Assembly: GCF_006715725.1 (NCBI RefSeq)
Contig: NZ_VFNU01000001.1
Span: forward strand, 2,542,001-2,606,000
Source of the DNA: Nocardioides sp. SLBN-35
GTDB lineage: Bacteria; Actinomycetota; Actinomycetes; Propionibacteriales; Nocardioidaceae
Direction of reading: 5' to 3'
DNA: 64,000 nucleotides
Both the position numbers and the translations under genes were made by a program. Positions 23,703 through 32,792 of this stretch are shown here, piece by piece; position 1 is the first letter of the stretch, and each line of letters begins with the position of its first letter. The notes under the pieces are model-generated. The model was not told the DNA's origin, made no database searches, and saw nothing but the letters and a program-made list of their open reading frames with translations.

Positions 23703-24955
23703 CCGGCGGGCGTGACCTCGTCGTCGCGGCGGTGCCGCACGACCTGCAGGGCGACGAGCACGAGCAGGACGGCGAGGTCGACCGCGCCGACCCGCGTGGC
23801 GAGGCCGGTCACGCTGGAGGCCGTGGCGCCGAGGCCGATGAGAAGCAGCACGCCGATGCCGACGACGTACTTGGTCGCGACGCCGCGGGTCGCCAGGCCG
23901 GCGTACACCAGCAGCTGCAGCAGCGAGAGCAGGGCGCCGAGGACGGCGAACATCCACAGCCGGTCCTGCACCTCGGCGTAGTCGGCGCCGCCGACGAAGA
24001 TGATCGCGAGGCCGGGCAGCAGATAGGTCGCGGCGACGCCGAGCGCGCCCAGCGAGCCGAGGAAGGCCAGGCCCTTGATGACCGCGGCGCGGCTCTCGCC
24101 GCCGGTCGACATCGACGGGAAGAGCACCACGACGGCGAACTGGGGCAGGAACAGGACGGCCTTGGTGACGATCAGGCCGCCGGCGTACAGGCCGGCGTCG
24201 TGCTCGTCGAGGATGCTGCGGGCGACGACGATGTCGAGGTTCGCCATGGCGAAGAAGGCCAGCAGCGCGATCGAGCTGCCCAGCGTCTCGCGGAGCACGT
24301 CGCGCCGGATCTCCGTCTCGGTCACGCTGGACTCGCGTCGCGGATGGCGGCCGAGCGCCCAGGCGCCCACCAGGACGGGGATCCACGTCGAGACGAGCAC
24401 GGCGAGCATCGCGCTGCTCTCCGAGCGCCACACCAGCAGGAAGCCGATGCCGAGGATGACACGGGGTACGCCGACCGCCAGGTAGACCAGGCTGAGCGGG
24501 AGCCAGCGGCGTTCGCCCTGCAGCACGCCGGCCTGGGCGCCCATCACGGTCGCGGGGACGATCGCCAGGCCGAGCAGGACGGCGGGCAGCAGCCCGTCGA
24601 GGCGCAGCAGCTTCGTGACGAGCGGTGCGGCCAGGACGGTCACGGCGCCGAGGACCAGGGCCAGCCGCCAGCCGGTGCGCAGGACGGCGGCCTCGACGGC
24701 GGCGACGTGCTCGGGGTCGGCGGCGATCCGTCGCGCCGAGGTGGCCTGCAGGCCGAGCTGGAGCACGGAGAGGACCAGCAGCAGCGCCATCACGCCGGCG
24801 AGCGCGCCGTACTGGCCGGGACCGAGCAGCCGCGCGGAGACGATCTGGAAGCCGTAGGTGCCGACGTTCATCACGGCCATCGCGATGGCGATGCCGGCGC
24901 TGCTGCGCAGCAGCCGGAAGATGCGTGAGCCCGCCGGGCGGGAGGTCGTCGTCAC
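23699..24955 (-). CDS. MOP-superfamily flippase-like membrane protein
   Basis: A 418-residue polytopic protein, hydrophobic almost throughout (about 12 segments). It has the start typical of Wzx/MATE-like polysaccharide exporters, VMNVGTYGFQIVSARLLGPG, then GLQATSARRIA and an internal repeat-like half. Such proteins flip lipid-linked oligosaccharides across the cytoplasmic membrane. It diverges from the AftD-like gene, which fits a role in delivering envelope glycan. The GTG start has no SD and sits six bases after TAACCT on the minus strand. Confidence 0.83.
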   Translation of the reverse strand: MTTTSRPAGSRIFRLLRSSAGIAIAMAVMNVGTYGFQIVSARLLGPGQYGALAGVMALLLVLSVLQLGLQATSARRIAADPEHVAAVEAAVLRTGWRLALVLGAVTVLAAPLVTKLLRLDGLLPAVLLGLAIVPATVMGAQAGVLQGERRWLPLSLVYLAVGVPRVILGIGFLLVWRSESSAMLAVLVSTWIPVLVGAWALGRHPRRESSVTETEIRRDVLRETLGSSIALLAFFAMANLDIVVARSILDEHDAGLYAGGLIVTKAVLFLPQFAVVVLFPSMSTGGESRAAVIKGLAFLGSLGALGVAATYLLPGLAIIFVGGADYAEVQDRLWMFAVLGALLSLLQLLVYAGLATRGVATKYVVGIGVLLLIGLGATASSVTGLATRVGAVDLAVLLVLVALQVVRHRRDDEVTPAG

Positions 24956-24967
24956 CAGAGCAGGTTA
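24953..24967 (-). promoter_or_regulatory. Leaderless-type promoter of the flippase gene
   Basis: On the minus strand TAACCT (24967-24962), six bases, then GTG (24955-24953). No ribosome binding site. Confidence 0.65.
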
Positions 24968-25057
24968 GGGGGCCGGTGGGCGTGAACCTAAGCCGACCCG
25001 GCGTCGCCGGGGTCCTGTCTCCTACAGTGTCGCCGGGCGACCTGTGGGAGGAGGGGG

Positions 25058-28000
25058 ATGAGGGAGACATCCGAGCCGGCCGTGCGGGGCACGGGAGTCG
25101 CGGTGGCGCTGTACGCCGTCATGACGGTCCTCATGCTCCTGCAGCAGCCCGGCACCACCACCTACGACACCCGCGCGGAGCTGACCGAGCGCCCCGGCAG
25201 CTTCCTGTCCGGCGCCTTCAACCTGTGGCACCCGGAGTCCAACTTCGGCGAGTTCCAGAACCAGGCCTACGGCTACCTCTTCCCGCAGGGCACCTGGTTC
25301 TGGCTCAGCGACCTCCTCGGCATGCCCGACTGGGTGAGCCAGCGGCTGTGGTCCGCCCTGATCCTGGTGCTGGCGTGCGAGGGTGCGCGGCGGGTGGGCC
25401 GTGCGGTCGGGCTGGCGGAGCTGCCCGCGCTGCTGGCCGGCGCCTTCTTCGCGCTCTCGCCGCGGCTGCTCGGCACCGTGACGGTCCAGACGGCCGAGTC
25501 GCTGCCCGGCGCGGTCATGCCGTGGCTGGTCCTGCCCGTCGTGCTCCACCTGCGCGGCCGGCTCTCCGGGCGCGCAGCGGCACTGCTCAGCGGTGCGGCG
25601 GTCGTGTGCATGGGCGGCGTCAACGCCGTCGAGACCGCCGCCTGCCTCCCGCTCGCCGTCCTCCTCGTGCTGTGGGGCGTGCGCGGCCGGCTCGCCACGT
25701 GGCGCTTCGCGGCCGGCTGGGCGGCCGCGGTCGGCGCCGCCTGCCTGTGGTGGGCGTTGCCGCTCGCGGTGCTGGCCAAGTACGCGCCGCCGTTCTTCGA
25801 GTACGTCGAGAGCGCCAGTGACACCACGTCGCTGATCGGCTGGTCGGAGGCGGCCCGCGGCGACTCGTCGTGGCTCGGCTACCTGCTGTCCGGCGACCGG
25901 CCGTGGTGGCCGGCGGCCTTCGACCTCGCGACCGAGCCGGTCCTCGTCGTCGTGGCGGCCGTCGTGGCGGGGGTCGGGCTGGCCGGGCTCACCCTCATCG
26001 AGGGTCCGGTACGGCGCCCGCTGCTTCTCGCCGCGTTGCTCGGCCTGGGCTGCCTGACCGTCGCCCACGGCGGCGTCGCCGGAGCCCCGGTCGCCGGCGC
26101 CTTCCGCGACCTGCTCGACGGCCCGCTGCAGATCTTCCGCAACGTCCACAAGATCGACCCGGTAGTGCGACTGCCCCTCGCCCTCGGCTTCGGTACGGCG
26201 GTCGCGGCCGGCGCCGAGCGCCTGGTGGCCCGGCGGCCCCGGCTCGAGCCGGGGCGCAGCGGCCTGGTCCTGGTGCCCCTGCTGCTGCTCGCGGTGCTCG
26301 GCCAGCCCTTCCTCGGCTCCGACACCCGCACCCCGGGCTGGACCGACATCTCCGAGCCCTGGCAGCAGGCGCGGGACTACCTCGCCGACCAGCAGGCCGA
26401 CGAGGGCTCGCAGCAGGCCGACCGCACCCTCGTCGTACCGGGCTCGAGCTTCGCGCAGCAGGCCTGGGGCTGGACCCTCGACGAGCCGCTGGCGATCCTC
26501 GGCGGGGTCGACATGGTCAGCCGCACCCAGGTCCCGCTCGTGCCGGGAGAGTCCATCCGCTACCTCTCCGCGCTCGACCAGTCGATCGTGACCGGGCGGG
26601 TGACGCCGGCCCTCGTCGACGAGCTGGCCCGCGCAGGCATCGGGCACGTCGTGCTCCGGCGCGACCTGCTGCGCCAGGTCACCCGCTCGCCCCATCCCGG
26701 AGGCGCCGCGGTCGCGCTGGCGAAGGCCGGGATGCAGCGGGTCGCGGCATTCGGCGCCACCGCCGACGACGAGCCGGAGGTCGAGGTGTTCCGGGTCCCG
26801 CGGCGGCTGCCGGTGGTCCGGGCGACCGCGCTCGACGACGTCGCGACCGTCCGCGGCGCGGCCGAGAGCAGCCTGCTCGCCCAGAGCGCCGGCCTGGTCG
26901 GTGCCGACCAGCCGACGGTCCTCGAGGGCGAGCCCGGCTGGGACCGCTCGGCCGACATCGTCACCGACACCGACCAGCGACGCGAGCGCGCGTTCGGCAG
27001 CAACGACGAGGGTCTCTCCGCGCTGATGACCGCCGACGAGCCGTGGCGCGTCGCACGGGCCGCCCACGACTTCCCGGGCGAGCCCGGCGGCACGCCGGTC
27101 GTCGCCCGCTACGCGGGGTTGAGGGGACTGGAGGCCTCCTCGGCGCAGGGGTACGCCGACAACTTCGGCCCGGTCATCACCGCGTCCGGCCCGTACGCTG
27201 CCGTCGACGGCGACCTCGACACGCAGTGGGTCACCTCGTCGGCGACCGCCCCCGAGCGGCAGTGGCTCCGGCTGGACCTCGCCGCCCCACGGGCCGTGCG
27301 GACCGTGACCGTGACGCCGGTCGCCGACGACCCGCAGGTCGTCCCGATCCGCACGATCGAGGTCGCGGCGGGCACCCAGACCGTCCGGGCGAGCGTCGGC
27401 GCCACAGGCGCGCCGGTCCGGGTGCGCCTCGACGGCAGCCGCGTCGACCGGGTGGAGGTGCGGATCGTCGAAGCGGCGACCGCGGCACGCTCGGCCCGGG
27501 TGGGCCTGCGCGAGGTCGCCGTCGACGGACTGCGGCCGCGTCGCACCTTCGTGGTCCCCGGCACCGCCGGCCCGGACGACGCCCTGGCCTTCAGCACCGT
27601 CCCCGGCCGCCGCGCGTGCTTCATCACCCCGAGCGTGCCGGACTGCGACGTGACCCGGATCCGGCAGCCGGAGGAGGCCGGCGGGATCGACCGGTCCTTC
27701 GCCCTCGAGGCCTCCGGCTCCTACCGGCTCACCGGGCACGTCGTCGTACGGAACACCCCCGAGGCCGCGCTGCTGCTCGACCAGGTCGAGCGCCGTCCCC
27801 CGGTCGAGGTGACCTCGTCGTACGGCGGAGATCCGAAGGTCGCCGGCCGCTTCGCCTACGACGGGCAGCCGAGCACCGCGTGGGTCTCCGACGACAGCGA
27901 CCTGTACCCGACCCTGACCTTCCAGTGGCGCCGCACCCGCACCATCACGGGGATCAGCGTCCCGGCGAGCGGGGTCGCCGGCACTCCGGTGGCGGCGGTC

Positions 28001-29071
28001 ATCACCTCGGGGCGGCGCACCCAACGGGTCGTGCTCGACGCCGGCGGCGCGGTCCCGATCGACCCGGTCCGCACCAACCGGCTGCAGGTGCGCTTCGAGA
28101 AGGCCCCCGGAGCCGGGCACGTGGTGGTCCCCGAGATCGAGCTGACCGGCGTCGACGTGACCCGGCCCCTGGTGGGGGACGCGCCCACCGGCGCGCTGTG
28201 CGGGCTCGGGCCGGTCATCGAGGTCGGCGGCCGCGAGGTCGCCACGCGTGTCACCGGGACCATGGCCGACCTGGTCAACGGGACCCCGCTCGAGCTCGAG
28301 AGCTGCGAGCCGTCCGCGGTCCGGCTGCCCTCAGGTGCCCAGGACCTGCACGCCACGCCGACGAGTGAGTTCGAGCTCGCCGACGTCTCACTCGTGCCGG
28401 CCGGGCAGCAGGCCACGGCCGTCCGCGAGCGTGACGTCACCGTCCAGCGCTGGGACCGTGATCGTCGTACGGTCCGTGTCGGCAGCGGCCCCGCGGCGGT
28501 GCTGTGGCTGCCGGAGAACGCCAACCCCGGCTGGGTCGCCGAGCTCGACGGGCGCCGCCTCGAGCCGATCCGCGTCGACGGCTGGCAGCAGGGGTGGCTG
28601 CTCCCGGCCGGCCAGGAGGCCGCGACGGTCCGACTGCGCTACGCACCCCAGCAGACGTACGCCGTCGTGCTCCCCCTCGGCCTGGCCGTCAGTGGCGGCG
28701 TGCTGCTGCTGGGCGCTGCCTGCCTCGTGCTCGTGCTCGTACGGCGCAGCCCGCGCGATCGCCGGCGTCCGTGGCCGGCGACCGAGCCCGCCACCCGCCC
28801 GCTGTGGTGGGGCGTCGCCCTCGTCGCGGCCGGGGTGCTGCTCGGCCCGGTGGCCGCCGTCGGGCTGCTCGCCGGCGCGTTCCTGCCCCGACACCCGGCC
28901 CGCTCCGCGGTGGCGGTGCTCGTGCTGGTGTCCGCGTCGGGCCTGCTCGACGCCCTCGACGGCGGACGCTTCGTGACCGGCAGCGCCGACGTCGCCGCGG
29001 CGCTGGGCGTCGGCCTGGTCGCGGGCCTCGTGCTGGGCCGGCCGACCCGTCGCGCGGAGGTGGCGCGATGA
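25058..29071 (+). CDS. AftD-like alpha-(1->3)-arabinofuranosyltransferase (DUF3367, GT-C)
   Basis: A 1337-residue membrane protein. The N-terminal polytopic GT-C part (about 1-430) includes FLSGAFNLWHPESNFGEFQN and LFPQGTWFWLSDLLG, with the acidic residues of the first large loop. A conserved IFRNVHKIDPVVRLPLALGF follows. The extracytoplasmic middle has two discoidin/F5-F8-like modules (about 700-830 with AAVDGDLDTQWVTS; about 915-1040 with YDGQPSTAWVSDDSD). Hydrophobic segments close the protein after residue 1190. This layout matches AftD, which adds arabinose to arabinan in mycobacteria. The ATG has a strong GGGAGGAGG upstream, and TACAGT (25023-25028) is a plausible -10. It overlaps the next gene in ATGA. 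Confidence 0.85.
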   Translation: MRETSEPAVRGTGVAVALYAVMTVLMLLQQPGTTTYDTRAELTERPGSFLSGAFNLWHPESNFGEFQNQAYGYLFPQGTWFWLSDLLGMPDWVSQRLWSALILVLACEGARRVGRAVGLAELPALLAGAFFALSPRLLGTVTVQTAESLPGAVMPWLVLPVVLHLRGRLSGRAAALLSGAAVVCMGGVNAVETAACLPLAVLLVLWGVRGRLATWRFAAGWAAAVGAACLWWALPLAVLAKYAPPFFEYVESASDTTSLIGWSEAARGDSSWLGYLLSGDRPWWPAAFDLATEPVLVVVAAVVAGVGLAGLTLIEGPVRRPLLLAALLGLGCLTVAHGGVAGAPVAGAFRDLLDGPLQIFRNVHKIDPVVRLPLALGFGTAVAAGAERLVARRPRLEPGRSGLVLVPLLLLAVLGQPFLGSDTRTPGWTDISEPWQQARDYLADQQADEGSQQADRTLVVPGSSFAQQAWGWTLDEPLAILGGVDMVSRTQVPLVPGESIRYLSALDQSIVTGRVTPALVDELARAGIGHVVLRRDLLRQVTRSPHPGGAAVALAKAGMQRVAAFGATADDEPEVEVFRVPRRLPVVRATALDDVATVRGAAESSLLAQSAGLVGADQPTVLEGEPGWDRSADIVTDTDQRRERAFGSNDEGLSALMTADEPWRVARAAHDFPGEPGGTPVVARYAGLRGLEASSAQGYADNFGPVITASGPYAAVDGDLDTQWVTSSATAPERQWLRLDLAAPRAVRTVTVTPVADDPQVVPIRTIEVAAGTQTVRASVGATGAPVRVRLDGSRVDRVEVRIVEAATAARSARVGLREVAVDGLRPRRTFVVPGTAGPDDALAFSTVPGRRACFITPSVPDCDVTRIRQPEEAGGIDRSFALEASGSYRLTGHVVVRNTPEAALLLDQVERRPPVEVTSSYGGDPKVAGRFAYDGQPSTAWVSDDSDLYPTLTFQWRRTRTITGISVPASGVAGTPVAAVITSGRRTQRVVLDAGGAVPIDPVRTNRLQVRFEKAPGAGHVVVPEIELTGVDVTRPLVGDAPTGALCGLGPVIEVGGREVATRVTGTMADLVNGTPLELESCEPSAVRLPSGAQDLHATPTSEFELADVSLVPAGQQATAVRERDVTVQRWDRDRRTVRVGSGPAAVLWLPENANPGWVAELDGRRLEPIRVDGWQQGWLLPAGQEAATVRLRYAPQQTYAVVLPLGLAVSGGVLLLGAACLVLVLVRRSPRDRRRPWPATEPATRPLWWGVALVAAGVLLGPVAAVGLLAGAFLPRHPARSAVAVLVLVSASGLLDALDGGRFVTGSADVAAALGVGLVAGLVLGRPTRRAEVAR

Positions 29072-30828
29072 GCGCGTGGCGCGGACGGCAGGGGACGGCG
29101 GCGATCGCCGTACTGCTCTCGATGGTGGTCAGCCGGGCGGTGCTCCTGGCGGGCTCGTGGTTCAACCAGGACGACTTCTACCTCTTGGGCCGGGCGGCCG
29201 CCGCCGACCTGAGCGCCGAGTTCCTGGTCCGCGACACGGCGGGCCACGTCAACCCGCTGCAACAGCTGGCCTACTGGCTGCTCGCCCACCTGGCGCCGTA
29301 CAGCTGGGCGAGCGTGGCCACCTTCGTGCTGCTGCTGCAGACCGCGGCCACGGTCGTGATGTGGCTGATCCTGACGCGGCTGCTGGGGGAGCGGTGGAGC
29401 CGGGTGGTGCTGCTGGCCGTCTTCGCGTGGGCCCCGCTCACCCTCGCCACGACGCTGTGGTGGAGTGCGGCGATGGGCCTGTGGCCCCACGTGCTCTGCT
29501 CGCTGCTGGCGGTGTGGCTGCTGGTGCGCTGGCGGCAGGGCGATGCCCGGGCGGTGTGGGCCGTGCTCGCGATCCTGCTCACGACGGCTGTCGGGCTGCT
29601 CTGGCACGAGCGCGCCGTGCTCATCCCTCCGGTGCTGTACGGCGTCGCGGTGGCGCTCGCCGACGAGGCGACCGGCTGGCGGCGACTGCGGGCAGCGCTG
29701 ACGCGGTTCCGCTGGCTGTGGGCCGGGCAGGTGCTGCTGCTCGGCGGCTTCCTCGTCGCGCACGGCATGCTGACCGACGTCGAGGGCGGGGAGAGCACCT
29801 GGAAGCAGCGCCTCGAGGTGACCTGGTCGTTCCTCGGCCGCAACATCGTCCCCGGCCTGTTCGGCGGTCCGTGGACCGGCGAGCTCGACGGCGGCGCGGT
29901 GCGGCCGGCCGTGTGGGTCGTGGTGGTGTCGCTCGTGCTCGCGCTGGCCGGAGCGGTGCTGCTCCTGGTCCGCGGCGGGCCGGCCCGTCGCTGGGGCCTG
30001 GCGTTCCTCGTCGCCTATGTGGCCGCCGACCTCGCCCTGCTGCTGTCCGGCCGCGCGGGCTTCGGCTCGATCATCGGCCTCGACCCGCGCTACTCCTCCG
30101 ACACGGTGCACGCCGCGGTGCTCTGCGTCGCCCTGTGCCTGCGCGGCTCCCGGCCCTGGCTCGGGCTGCTGGAGACGGCGACCGCGCGGGTCCGCGGTGG
30201 CGTCGTCGCCACTACCGTCCTGCTGTACGGCGCCGCGTCGGCGGCCGGCACCGCCCTGCTCGTGCCCCACTTCCAGAACACCGAGGACAAGGCGTTCGTC
30301 ACGACGCTGCGCTCGCAGTTCGCCGCCGACCCGACGGCCGTCCTGTTCGACCGGCTCGCACCGACCGACGTCGTGCTGCCACTCGTCGGCGCCGACTCCC
30401 AGCTCTCGCGGATCCTCGCGCCCCTGCCCGAGCACCTGCGCTTCGACGAGGCGTCCGCGCACCTGCGGATGGTCGCCGACGACGGCAGCCTGCGGCCGGT
30501 CGGGCTCGCGGGGATCATCCCCGCCGAGGACGGACCCGACGACGGGTGCGGCTACGAGGTCGGCCGCGCGTCTCGGCGCGCCCCGTTCGTCGTACCCGTC
30601 GACGGTCGGCTGCTCGTCCGCGTCTCCTACTTCACCTCGGACGAGACGACGCTGAGCGTCACGACGGACGGATGGAGCACCGACTTCCTCGCCAGCCGCG
30701 GCCCGAACCGGATGTGGCTGGTGCTGCCCGACCTCGCGGGCGAGGTCGACGCGCTCACCTTCCGCGGCGACGGCCGGTCGACGGTCTGCATCACCGACAT
30801 CGACGCCGGCCTCCCGGAGCAGCCGTGA
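29068..30828 (+). CDS. Large polytopic membrane protein, GT-C-like
   Basis: A 586-residue protein not firmly assigned to a family. About ten hydrophobic segments occupy residues 10-390. The first outer loop has SWFNQDDFYLLGRA, whose adjacent acidic residues resemble the catalytic DD/DE of GT-C glycosyltransferases. A soluble C-terminal region (about 400-586) has a beta-rich look and no known motif. The ATG overlaps the AftD-like stop in ATGA, and the stop overlaps the next start in GTGA. It therefore belongs to the same operon and probably the same glycan pathway. Confidence 0.7.
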   Translation: MSAWRGRQGTAAIAVLLSMVVSRAVLLAGSWFNQDDFYLLGRAAAADLSAEFLVRDTAGHVNPLQQLAYWLLAHLAPYSWASVATFVLLLQTAATVVMWLILTRLLGERWSRVVLLAVFAWAPLTLATTLWWSAAMGLWPHVLCSLLAVWLLVRWRQGDARAVWAVLAILLTTAVGLLWHERAVLIPPVLYGVAVALADEATGWRRLRAALTRFRWLWAGQVLLLGGFLVAHGMLTDVEGGESTWKQRLEVTWSFLGRNIVPGLFGGPWTGELDGGAVRPAVWVVVVSLVLALAGAVLLLVRGGPARRWGLAFLVAYVAADLALLLSGRAGFGSIIGLDPRYSSDTVHAAVLCVALCLRGSRPWLGLLETATARVRGGVVATTVLLYGAASAAGTALLVPHFQNTEDKAFVTTLRSQFAADPTAVLFDRLAPTDVVLPLVGADSQLSRILAPLPEHLRFDEASAHLRMVADDGSLRPVGLAGIIPAEDGPDDGCGYEVGRASRRAPFVVPVDGRLLVRVSYFTSDETTLSVTTDGWSTDFLASRGPNRMWLVLPDLAGEVDALTFRGDGRSTVCITDIDAGLPEQP

Positions 30829-32522
30829 GCCTGCGTCGCGCGGGCGGCCCCGACCTGGCGGTGACGCTCGCGGTCACCGCGCTGGTGTTGGGCCCGCTCC
30901 TCGTCGGCGGCGGCTACTGGCTCGTCGGCGACATGGTCTTCGTGCCCCACCAGCCCTGGAAGAGCGCATGGCTCGGCCTGGACGGCTCGCTGCCGCGCGC
31001 CGTCCCGATGGACGCGCTGGTCTCACTGGCCACCCACGTGGTGCCGGGCAGCGTGGTCCAGCGACTGCTGCTGGTCGGCGGGTTCCTCGCGGGCGGGCTC
31101 GGGATCGCGCGCGTCGTCGCCGAGCAGCGGTGGTACGCCCGCGCTGCCGCGATCACGCTGTTCTGCTGGAACCCGTGGGTCCTGGAACGGCTGCTGATCG
31201 GCCAGTGGGCGATCCTGCTGGGCTACCTGTTGCTGCCGTGGGTCGCGCTCGCCGCGCTCCGGCTGCGCGCGGACCGGCAGGCGTGGGCACCTGCGGCCGT
31301 CGTGCTCGTGCTGTCCGCGGTCTGCAGCCCGTCGAGCGGGGTGATGGCCGTCGGGGTCCTGGCCGTGCTCGCGCTCGGTCGGGACCGGCGTACCTGGGCG
31401 TGGGTGGGCCTGCTCGCCCTCGCCGCCAACCTGTGCTGGGCCGTGCCGGCGCTGACCGCCTCCACCGTGCGGGTGTCGACCGACGGCGTCTTCGCGGGCT
31501 TCGCGGCCCGCGCCGAGTCCGCGGCCGGTACGGCGGCCAGCGTGTTCTCCCTCGGCGGCATCTGGAAGACGTCGATCGTCCCCGAGGAGCGCACCAGCGC
31601 CGTGCTGGTGCTGCTGTCCTGCCTGCTCAGCGTCGTTGCCTGCGTCGGGCTGGCGCGCGGTGGCACGGACCGGCGTCGCTGGGCGGTCCTCGGCGCCGCG
31701 GCCGTCGTGCTCGCGCTGCTGCCCGCGCTGCCGGGTGGCAGCGGCCTGCTGGAGGGACTCGCCGGCCACGTGCCGGGGCTGGCCCTGCTGCGCGACTCGC
31801 ACCGCTTCCTGGCGCCGCTCGGCCTCGTGCTGGCGGTCGGCTCGGCCCATGCGGTCAGCGCGGTGCGGGCCCGGATCCGCCCCGGGACGGGGGCGTTGTG
31901 GAGTGCGGTGGTGCTGCTCGTCGTGGCCCCCCTGCTGCTCCTGCCCAGCCTGGCGTGGGGCGCGCTGGGTGACCTGCCGCGCTCGTCGTACCCGACGGCG
32001 TGGGAGGACGTCGCCGACCTGGTCGGCTCGGACGACACCACTGTCGTGCTGCCCTGGGAGGGCTCCTACCGTGGCTACTCCTGGAACCACCGTCGCGCCG
32101 TCCTCGACCCGGCGCCCCGGCTGCTGCCCGGCACCGTGCTGGTCGACGACCGCGTGCTGCTGGCCGACCGCGTCGTCCCGGCCGAGGACCCGCGGGTCGT
32201 CGCGGTCGCGCTCGCGCTGGCCGATCCCGACCCGGCCGGAGCCCTGCGCGCCCAGGGTGTGCGCTGGGTGCTGGTGGAGCGGGGGATGGGGGAGCCCGAG
32301 GTCCCCGCCGGCAGGGTCGCGTACGACGGCGGCGGGCTGATGCTCGTCGACCTCGCCGCCGGCGGGCCGGTCGCCGACATTGCGGGCGACGACGACCGTT
32401 CGCGTCACGTTCTGGTGTCGATCGGCCTGACTTCCGCGATTCTTTTGCTTTTGGCCGGTGCCGCATGGATACTCCGGTCTGGGAGTAACGGGCATCACAG
32501 TCATGAAGGTCATGGGGTGTGA
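30825..32522 (+). CDS. Polytopic membrane protein related to the AftD-like N-terminal region
   Basis: A 565-residue, very hydrophobic protein with roughly ten membrane segments. RNHK-like and core features echo the AftD-like neighbour: ALLRDSHRFLAPLGLVLAVG here matches IFRNVHKIDPVVRLPLALGF there, and both precede a soluble domain. This suggests a GT-C paralogue without the discoidin modules. The end is a single transmembrane helix followed by a His-rich tail. It is translationally coupled to the preceding gene. The activity is not known. Confidence 0.65.
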   Translation: MSLRRAGGPDLAVTLAVTALVLGPLLVGGGYWLVGDMVFVPHQPWKSAWLGLDGSLPRAVPMDALVSLATHVVPGSVVQRLLLVGGFLAGGLGIARVVAEQRWYARAAAITLFCWNPWVLERLLIGQWAILLGYLLLPWVALAALRLRADRQAWAPAAVVLVLSAVCSPSSGVMAVGVLAVLALGRDRRTWAWVGLLALAANLCWAVPALTASTVRVSTDGVFAGFAARAESAAGTAASVFSLGGIWKTSIVPEERTSAVLVLLSCLLSVVACVGLARGGTDRRRWAVLGAAAVVLALLPALPGGSGLLEGLAGHVPGLALLRDSHRFLAPLGLVLAVGSAHAVSAVRARIRPGTGALWSAVVLLVVAPLLLLPSLAWGALGDLPRSSYPTAWEDVADLVGSDDTTVVLPWEGSYRGYSWNHRRAVLDPAPRLLPGTVLVDDRVLLADRVVPAEDPRVVAVALALADPDPAGALRAQGVRWVLVERGMGEPEVPAGRVAYDGGGLMLVDLAAGGPVADIAGDDDRSRHVLVSIGLTSAILLLLAGAAWILRSGSNGHHSHEGHGV

Positions 32523-32556
32523 TGCTCTGTGCCGGTCTTTGGGAGGGGACCGTCGC

Positions 32557-32688
32557 ATGAACACGATCATCGCCACTGTCGTCGGGGCACTCGCCTCGAC
32601 CGCTGTCCTCGTCGCCGGCGTCAACGCCGCGCAGGGTGAGCACAAGCCCGTCAGCAACGAGAAGCTCTACAGCTACGCCAGCAAGTAG
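32557..32688 (+). CDS. 43-residue DUF2613-like small membrane/secreted peptide
   Basis: A very short gene with a strong SD, GGGAGGGG, eight bases before ATG. The peptide has one hydrophobic helix, VVGALASTAVLVAGVNAA, then a polar tail with a Tyr-rich end, NEKLYSYASK. Size, layout and the Asn/Tyr-containing tail resemble DUF2613 (Rv0236A of M. tuberculosis), which sits beside aftD there too. Position next to an AftD-like gene supports the assignment. Function is unknown. Confidence 0.7.
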   Translation: MNTIIATVVGALASTAVLVAGVNAAQGEHKPVSNEKLYSYASK

Positions 32689-32792
32689 GGCGCCTTCGCC
32701 GCATCCTCGAATGACCCCGGTCGCTCGAGGCGCGGTTCGTCGTACCGTCCCTGGGGAGGGGGACGGCTGAGCAGACGGCTTGGGAGGGTCCG
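32689..32792 (+). promoter_or_regulatory. Gap before the glycosyltransferase genes with two small inverted repeats
   Basis: CCTCGA (32705-32710) pairs with TCGAGG (32725-32730), and CCGTCCC (32745-32751) pairs with GGGACGG (32760-32766). The second could weakly terminate the preceding unit, though it has no U tract. GGGAGGG at 32782-32788 is the SD of the next gene. Confidence 0.4.

Noticed and set aside
25022..28120. A 1032-codon antisense frame under the AftD-like gene
   Set aside because: Composition is that of a complement shadow and no motif is visible; the sense gene has a clear family layout.
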